NCBI GenBank assembly: GCA_016235045.1
Contig: JACRME010000008.1
Location: forward strand, 186,001 to 250,000
Origin: Nitrosomonadales bacterium
GTDB lineage: Bacteria > Pseudomonadota > Gammaproteobacteria > Burkholderiales > Gallionellaceae
DNA length: 64,000 nt
Reading direction: 5' to 3'
Part shown: one piece after another, positions 59,795-64,000 of the stretch
Numbering within the stretch: position 1 is the stretch's first letter
Layout of the letters: every line of letters starts with the position of its first letter
Notes under the pieces: generated by a model
The model's input: only the letters and a program-made list of their open reading frames with translations
What the model was told of the DNA's origin: nothing
Database searches by the model: none
Translations under genes and position numbers: made by a program

Positions 59795-60250
59795 ATGCGG
59801 CTTCTTGAACCATATTTGAACGACATGATCGAGTACATCTTCTTCGACGCATCATTGCGCGATAAATTCCTGGCCTTCGCCGAACAGCGGGATGTGCCCT
59901 GCACCGCGTCCGACGACAGCATGGGGCTGCTGGTGGCCATCCCCGAGGACATCCCCGAAGCGCTGGCGGACGAAATCGAGGAGTACTACGAGTCGCTTGA
60001 GGATGAACAGGAAGAACTGAGTAAAGCGAGCGGCGACTTGAATCGATTAGCCGGGTTCAACTTCACCCTGCCGGATGGCCAGCCGCGCATGCTGCCGTTG
60101 CCCTCCGACATGGCCAACCGCTTGCTGGCAAATTTCAGCCTGGCAGAAATCCAGGGCTTGCTCAATGCCGTAGCGGAACGCACGCTTAACCCGAACAGCG
60201 AGCATCTGTGCAAGATACTCGCGGCCCTGAAGAACAAACAGAATCAGTAA
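59795..60250 (+). CDS. Conserved hypothetical protein, acidic
   Basis: The 151-residue cytoplasmic protein has no recognised domain. It is acidic in the middle (EALADEIEEYYESLEDEQEE), likely helical, and has a C-terminal motif FSLAEIQGLLNAVAERTLNP. The start at 59795 has AAGG before it; ATG at 59825 is an alternative. It follows the glycosyltransferase-like gene by 23 bases and is convergent with the nucleotidyltransferase gene. Confidence 0.65.
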   Translation: MRLLEPYLNDMIEYIFFDASLRDKFLAFAEQRDVPCTASDDSMGLLVAIPEDIPEALADEIEEYYESLEDEQEELSKASGDLNRLAGFNFTLPDGQPRMLPLPSDMANRLLANFSLAEIQGLLNAVAERTLNPNSEHLCKILAALKNKQNQ

Positions 60251-60315
60251 AGCGATTTGCCGAAACGCGCCGGCATCCAGTATCGCCAGATACCAGGACT
60301 TTTTAAAACCAGCCT

Positions 60316-60606
60316 TTATACGGCGATTGCCTCGCGCAACACCCGGTCGCGGAATTTGGAAGGCAGGTCGGCCGGCGTAATCACCTCGACCGGGATTCCC
60401 AGCTTTTTCTCCAGCTCGGCCTGGATGGCTCCCAGATCCTGCAACGTGGCGCCAGGCAGATTCTCCACCAGAAGGTCGAGATCGTTTTCGCCCAGATCTT
60501 CGCCGTACAGCACGAAAGCAAACAAACGCGGATTATGGTGACGGTGACTTTCCACCACGCGGCGGATGAACTCCCGTTGAGACTTGAAGATTTCCGTCGG
60601 CTTCAT
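60316..60606 (-). CDS. Small nucleotidyltransferase (MNT-like), no HEPN partner seen
   Basis: The 96-residue minimal nucleotidyltransferase has FAFVLYGEDLGENDLDLLVE, in which the usual GS is GE and the acidic pair D-x-D is kept. Such proteins normally pair with a HEPN-domain toxin, which they AMPylate. No HEPN gene lies on either side: upstream is slyD and downstream is a convergent unrelated gene. The unusual GE may weaken catalysis. It lies 11 bases after slyD and may be co-transcribed with it. Confidence 0.75.
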   Translation of the reverse strand: MKPTEIFKSQREFIRRVVESHRHHNPRLFAFVLYGEDLGENDLDLLVENLPGATLQDLGAIQAELEKKLGIPVEVITPADLPSKFRDRVLREAIAV

Positions 60607-60617
60607 GTCCGGGAAAT

Positions 60618-61103
60618 TTAATGATGATGCCCGCCGTCGCCATGCACATGCCCGTGCGACAGCTCTTCTGCGGAAGCCGCGCGCACGCCGGTGACGGTGC
60701 CTGAAAAAGTGAGTGCCTTGCCCGCCAGCGGATGATTGCCGTCGACGGTAACTTCATCGCCGGTGACTTCGGTGACGGTATACAGCATGTAGTCTTCGTC
60801 TTCGTCGCCTTCGGCGCCACCCTCGAATTGCATGCCGACGGCGACATCCTCGGGGAACAGGTTGCGCGGTTCGGTACGCACGAGATCGTGCTCGTATTCG
60901 CCGAAGGCATCGTCCGGTTCCATGGTGACGGAGAATTTGTCGCCTACCGCCTTGCCGTGCAGCGCTTCCTCGACGACCGGAAAAATGCCGTCGTAACCAC
61001 CGTGCAGGTAGCTGATGGGTTCGCTGTTCTTTTCCAGCAGCGCGCCGCTGGTGTCGGTCAATTCGTAGGTCAGCGAAACAACGGCGTTCTTTTCGATCTT
61101 CAT
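60618..61103 (-). CDS. slyD: FKBP-type peptidyl-prolyl isomerase SlyD
   Basis: The 161-residue protein has the FKBP core split by an insert-in-flap chaperone domain (EPDDAFGEYEHDLVRTEPRN) and a histidine-rich tail (HGHVHGDGGHHH) that binds nickel and other metals. It folds proteins and can deliver nickel to hydrogenases. The ATG at 61103 overlaps the bcp stop (ATGA) and has an AAAGGAAA ribosome-binding site. Confidence 0.94.
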   Translation of the reverse strand: MKIEKNAVVSLTYELTDTSGALLEKNSEPISYLHGGYDGIFPVVEEALHGKAVGDKFSVTMEPDDAFGEYEHDLVRTEPRNLFPEDVAVGMQFEGGAEGDEDEDYMLYTVTEVTGDEVTVDGNHPLAGKALTFSGTVTGVRAASAEELSHGHVHGDGGHHH

Positions 61104-61603
61104 TTCATTTCCTTTATCAATTTGATTATTTCTTGGGCGTGCCCGTGCGCGTGGACGCCATACAGGGCGTGGCGCAACTTGCCCTGCCTGTCGATGACGA
61201 AAGTGGAGCGCTGAATGGCCAGCTTCTTGTGCCCGTCCACACTCCGCGCTTGCTCCGGGCTGGCTTCCTTCTCGTACAACACGCCGTATTTCCTGCAAAC
61301 ATGACCGTCCGGATCGGCCAGCAACTGCACTGCGAGACCGTACTTGTCGCGAAACGATGCATGACTGATGCAATCGTCGCGGCTGATACCGACCACAATC
61401 GTGTTGAACCGGGCAAACTCGGCTTCATGGTCGCTGAACTCGTTTGCCTCCATCGTGCACCCGGGGGTGCCGTCCTTGGGGTAGAAGTAAAGCACGATGT
61501 TTTTGCCGCGTTGCTTATCCAGGCTGAACATTTGCATGTCTGCATCGGCCAGCTCGAAATGCGGCGCATCTGTTCCAACTTGCAACACAACCTGTGGTGA
61601 CAT
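61100..61603 (-). CDS. bcp: Thioredoxin-dependent peroxiredoxin, BCP/PrxQ type
   Basis: The 167-residue peroxiredoxin has YFYPKDGTPGCTMEANEF with the peroxidatic cysteine in TPGCT. The BCP resolving cysteine five residues later is absent (TMEANE); other cysteines in RDDCISH and HVCRKYG might serve, or the enzyme may use an external thiol. The ATG at 61603 follows an AGGAGG ribosome-binding site. It is the first gene of a bcp-slyD(-nucleotidyltransferase) operon, divergent from roxA. Confidence 0.93.
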   Translation of the reverse strand: MSPQVVLQVGTDAPHFELADADMQMFSLDKQRGKNIVLYFYPKDGTPGCTMEANEFSDHEAEFARFNTIVVGISRDDCISHASFRDKYGLAVQLLADPDGHVCRKYGVLYEKEASPEQARSVDGHKKLAIQRSTFVIDRQGKLRHALYGVHAHGHAQEIIKLIKEMK

Positions 61604-61666
61604 AACGTCCTCCTGCCGGGCCATTTTAACCGAGTTTTATTTTGTGCCAAACGATTTTGCGGAGAT

Positions 61667-61678
61667 TATAATCGCCGC
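61667..61678 (+). promoter_or_regulatory. roxA -10 box directly before the start codon
   Basis: A perfect TATAAT (61667-61672) is followed by CGCCGC and then the ATG at 61679, so the transcript would begin at or next to the start codon. TTGTGC lies 19 bases upstream as a weak -35. Confidence 0.6.
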
Positions 61679-62812
61679 ATGAATACCAAACTGACCCTGC
61701 TCGGCGGCCTGACCGTCAATGAGTTTCTGCGCGATTATTGGCAAAAAAAACCCCTGCTGATCCGCCAAGCCGTGCCTGGCTTCAAAGGCTTGCTCGATCC
61801 TCGACAATTGATCGGCCTGGCATGCCGCAACGATGTGCAGGCGCGCCTGGCGACCTATCAGCGCAGGCAATGGAAATTGCGCTATGAGCCGTTCGAGCCG
61901 GTAGACTTCGAGGGGCTTTCCAGGAAAGGCAAATGGTCGGTGCTGGTGCAGGGGGTAAATCACCTCCTGCCGCAAGGCGCCGACCTGGTCAAGCAGTTCA
62001 ACTTCATTCCGCACGCGCGGCTCGACGATCTCATGGTGAGCTACGCCCCCAAGGGCGGAGGCGTCGGCCCCCACTTCGATGCTTACGATGTCTTCCTGGT
62101 GCAGGGACTGGGACATCGGCGCTGGCAGATATCCACGCAGAAGGATCAGACGCTGGTTGAAGGGGCTCCCCTGCGCTTGCTGAAAGATTTCAAGGTGGAG
62201 CAGGAGTGGGTACTGGAGGCAGGCGACATGCTCTATCTGCCTCCGCATTGTGCGCACAACGGCATTGCCGAAGACGACTGCATGACCTATTCCATCGGCT
62301 TCCGCACGCCGTGGTACCAGGAATTGGCGGAGCAGTTCCTGGTTTACCTGCAAGACCGCATCGAGATTGCGGGCACTTATGCCGATCCGGATTTGAAAGC
62401 ACAGAAGCATCCCTCCGAAATCGGCGACGACATGCTGCAACAGGTCGGCCGCGCGATTCGCAAGGTAAGATGGGATGACGAAGATGTGGCCAACTTCCTC
62501 GGCTGCTATCTCTCCGAACCCAAACCGCACATCTTCTTTGCCGCGCCCTCCAAACCCATGCCGCAAGACCGGTTCGATCGCGCCGTGCGGACGCGCGGAG
62601 CAAAGCTCGACCTCAAGACGCAAATGCTGTGCCGCACCGGCACTGTATTCGTCAACGGCGACGCGCACCAGGTTGGCAAAGGCAGTTACACCGCGTTACG
62701 CGGGCTGGCCGATGCGCGCAGCCTGCCCCCGTCGGAAAAGTATCCGCGCGAAGCCGCCAGCCTCCTCTACCAATGGTACCTGGATGGCTACCTGACGCCG
62801 GGCGCCAGGTAG
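61679..62812 (+). CDS. roxA: JmjC-type ribosomal protein L16 arginine hydroxylase
   Basis: The 377-residue Fe(II)/2-oxoglutarate oxygenase matches E. coli YcfD/RoxA, which hydroxylates an arginine of ribosomal protein L16. The iron ligands are in GPHFDAYDVFL (HxD) and LPPHCAHNGIA. FLRDYWQKKPLLIRQA at the start and FNFIPHARLDDLMVSYAPKG are typical. The C-terminal winged-helix part is complete. No ribosome-binding site precedes the ATG, consistent with a leaderless mRNA. Confidence 0.93.
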   Translation: MNTKLTLLGGLTVNEFLRDYWQKKPLLIRQAVPGFKGLLDPRQLIGLACRNDVQARLATYQRRQWKLRYEPFEPVDFEGLSRKGKWSVLVQGVNHLLPQGADLVKQFNFIPHARLDDLMVSYAPKGGGVGPHFDAYDVFLVQGLGHRRWQISTQKDQTLVEGAPLRLLKDFKVEQEWVLEAGDMLYLPPHCAHNGIAEDDCMTYSIGFRTPWYQELAEQFLVYLQDRIEIAGTYADPDLKAQKHPSEIGDDMLQQVGRAIRKVRWDDEDVANFLGCYLSEPKPHIFFAAPSKPMPQDRFDRAVRTRGAKLDLKTQMLCRTGTVFVNGDAHQVGKGSYTALRGLADARSLPPSEKYPREAASLLYQWYLDGYLTPGAR

Positions 62813-62823
62813 ACGGAGTCCCC

Positions 62824-63315
62824 ATGAGCGAAGGCACCCTGCAACATACCCAGTTCGATGGCGTGGCCGACTACATCGCCGCGCTCGACACCGTTTGCGC
62901 GTCGGCGCAACACACGTTGAACATCTTCGAAAACAACTATGAAGACATCGGCTTCAATTCCGAGGCGCGATTCGACAGCTTGCGCCGCTTCCTGCTTGCC
63001 AACAGCAACAACCGCCTTAACCTGCTGGCGCACAACCCGCAGCCGCTGATCCGCTATTGCCCGCGCATGATGATACTGTTGCGCGAGTTCGGGCATGGTA
63101 TGTTCGTCTTCCAGACCCCCAAGAGCCTGCAACATGTCTCGGAGCCGTTCGCCGTCGCCGACGATGCCCATTTCGTGCGCCGCTACCATTTTGACGACAC
63201 GCGCGGGATTCTTGCCAAAAACGACCCGGAAGGCGCGCGCCTGCTCAATTCGCGCTTCCACGAAATGTGGGCTTCATCCCATTCCTGCGCATCCGGCACC
63301 AAGCTGGGTTTATAG
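62824..63315 (+). CDS. Conserved hypothetical protein downstream of roxA
   Basis: The 163-residue cytoplasmic protein has no motif I can assign with certainty. The segment FDSLRRFLLANSNNRLNLLA with a later FGHGMFVFQTPKSLQHVSEPFAV and RRYHFDDTRG recalls small regulatory phospholipase D-like folds, but the HKD motif is missing. It starts 11 bases after the roxA stop, so it is almost certainly co-transcribed; the association could mean a role linked to translation or stress (inference). Confidence 0.72.
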   Translation: MSEGTLQHTQFDGVADYIAALDTVCASAQHTLNIFENNYEDIGFNSEARFDSLRRFLLANSNNRLNLLAHNPQPLIRYCPRMMILLREFGHGMFVFQTPKSLQHVSEPFAVADDAHFVRRYHFDDTRGILAKNDPEGARLLNSRFHEMWASSHSCASGTKLGL

Positions 63316-63449
63316 TCTGGGCATCGGGGTCTGGTATTTTCCAAAGGACTTGATAGAATGCCGCGTCTTTCGCAACGGGGGAGGCTGTTGCGTATGGATA
63401 TGAAGGAAATCGAACACTCCCGTAACTCTAACAACTGAAGGAATATCAA

Positions 63450-63626
63450 ATGAAAAGCTCTGCTCTGATCGCTGCCCTGTTGGCCCTGTCCCTGTCTGCT
63501 TGTGGTGAAAAAGCTGCCGCTCCGGCTGCTGCTCCTGCTGCCGAAGCTGCCGCTCCTGCTGCTGCCGCTCCTGCTGCTTCCGAGCCTGCCGCTGCTGCTC
63601 CCGCTACACCTGCCGCAAAGCAGTAA
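63450..63626 (+). CDS. Small alanine/proline-rich lipoprotein
   Basis: The 58-residue protein has a lipoprotein signal (MKSSALIAALLALSLSAC, lipobox LSAC with the cysteine at 18) and a mature part made almost only of Ala, Pro and Glu (GEKAAAPAAAPAAEAAAPAA). An AAGGA ribosome-binding site precedes it and a terminator follows. TAGAAT at 63354-63359 may be its -10. It parallels the Ala/Lys-rich exported protein at 30454. No function is known. Confidence 0.7.
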   Translation: MKSSALIAALLALSLSACGEKAAAPAAAPAAEAAAPAAAAPAASEPAAAAPATPAAKQ

Positions 63627-63643
63627 GCTGGATCACGCTTCAC

Positions 63644-63669
63644 AAAAAGCCGACGCAAGTCGGCTTTTT
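63644..63669. terminator. Bidirectional rho-independent terminator
   Basis: AGCCGAC (63648-63654) / GCAA / GTCGGCT (63659-63665), flanked by AAAAA and TTTTT; it serves the lipoprotein gene and the convergent MBL-fold gene. Confidence 0.92.
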
Positions 63670-63700
63670 GCATTCTGGCCCAGTGTGTTACCAGCGATGG

Positions 63701-64000
63701 TCAGGCAATTTCGCGCCAATCCAGCCCATGCTCCTGCGTGGCGACCGCGACCCGGTCGGGTGCCCAGCCCAATATGCCGCTTAACGCAGCCACAGCCAGC
63801 CCGGCAACGTTGTTCTTGCGGCTCAGGTGCGCGGCGACAATATGCTGCAGCCCGGAGGTATCCAGCCGTTGCAACAAGGCAGCGGCTTCGTCGTTGCTCA
63901 TGTGGCCGTAGCGCCCGCTAACGCGCTGCTTCAGGCGATAGGGATAATCGCCCCCGAACAGCATGCCGGAATCGTGGTTGCACTCGAGCACCAGCGCATG
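63701..64000 (-). CDS. Metallo-beta-lactamase-fold hydrolase (5' part outside window)
   Basis: Only the C-terminal 99 or so residues are present; the gene begins beyond the right edge. Visible motifs are LECNHDSGML and LQHIVAAHLSRKNN, the latter with the C-terminal metal-binding histidine, plus GRYGHMSNDEAAALL, which together resemble the YycJ/WalJ-type exonuclease-like branch. The substrate is unknown. Confidence 0.8.
   Translation of the reverse strand, partial: HALVLECNHDSGMLFGGDYPYRLKQRVSGRYGHMSNDEAAALLQRLDTSGLQHIVAAHLSRKNNVAGLAVAALSGILGWAPDRVAVATQEHGLDWREIA

Overview
The window is a gene-dense, GC-rich chromosomal segment of a Gram-negative bacterium. Gene orders such as cspA/clpS-clpA, secDF-yajC-tgt-queA, purM-permease-hda-HAD-pcnB-folK-dNK-panB-panC-panD and roxA are familiar from Betaproteobacteria. 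A Nitrosomonadales/Gallionellaceae-like iron or sulfur oxidiser is my best guess; this is inference from gene order and content, because no rRNA or marker search could be run. I see no phage, insertion sequence, CRISPR array or plasmid function. The window starts inside an arsenate reductase gene and ends inside a metallo-beta-lactamase-fold gene.

Layout. 1-0.6 kb: arsR-arsC with a candidate operator. 0.7-3.6 kb: a tiny membrane ORF, pbpG and an Atm1-type ABC exporter. 3.9-5.9 kb: a membrane GGDEF-EAL protein with a periplasmic CXXCH haem motif. 6-9.5 kb: glgP-glk (glycogen breakdown). 9.6-11.5 kb: ybhP-clsB. 11.6-16.7 kb: one long minus-strand operon (fmdB, DUF502, aspS, a secreted barnase-like RNase, barstar, nudB, nadA). 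17-21 kb: rluE, cspA, clpS-clpA. 21-28.5 kb: gluQ, dedA, secF, secD, yajC, tgt, queA, then tRNA-Leu(CAA). 28.8-34.9 kb: a Sel1/beta-barrel protein, a small secreted Ala/Lys-rich protein, nudJ-mnmA-mscS, purB. 35-40 kb: a three-gene signalling operon (FAD oxidoreductase, hybrid histidine kinase, GGDEF response regulator). 40-48.5 kb: panD, panC, panB, dNK, folK, pcnB, HAD phosphatase, an outer-membrane protein, hda, AI-2E permease. 48.5-53.4 kb: purM, purN, two DUF3108 proteins, an RsmB-like methyltransferase. 53.5-58.7 kb: TonB-dependent receptor, YfiR and a CHASE8-type GGDEF-EAL protein. 58.7-64 kb: a glycosyltransferase-like protein, an orphan nucleotidyltransferase, slyD, bcp, roxA and a small lipoprotein.

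The most unusual aspect is the repeats. At least six kinds of palindromic repeat sit in operon junctions. Several have entered reading frames without breaking them: the RNase between two catalytic residues, gluQ, and the C-terminus of tgt. Others appear to supply ribosome-binding sequences (mnmA, panB) or a stop codon (folK). One 49-55-bp repeat occurs three times with an internal stem whose two arms differ together between copies, suggesting a structured element. One of its copies splits another palindromic repeat. The second theme is cyclic-di-GMP: three separate loci make or break it under different sensory inputs (haem sensor, TonB receptor/YfiR, hybrid kinase). A recurring -10 element followed by a GC-rich discriminator precedes many housekeeping genes.
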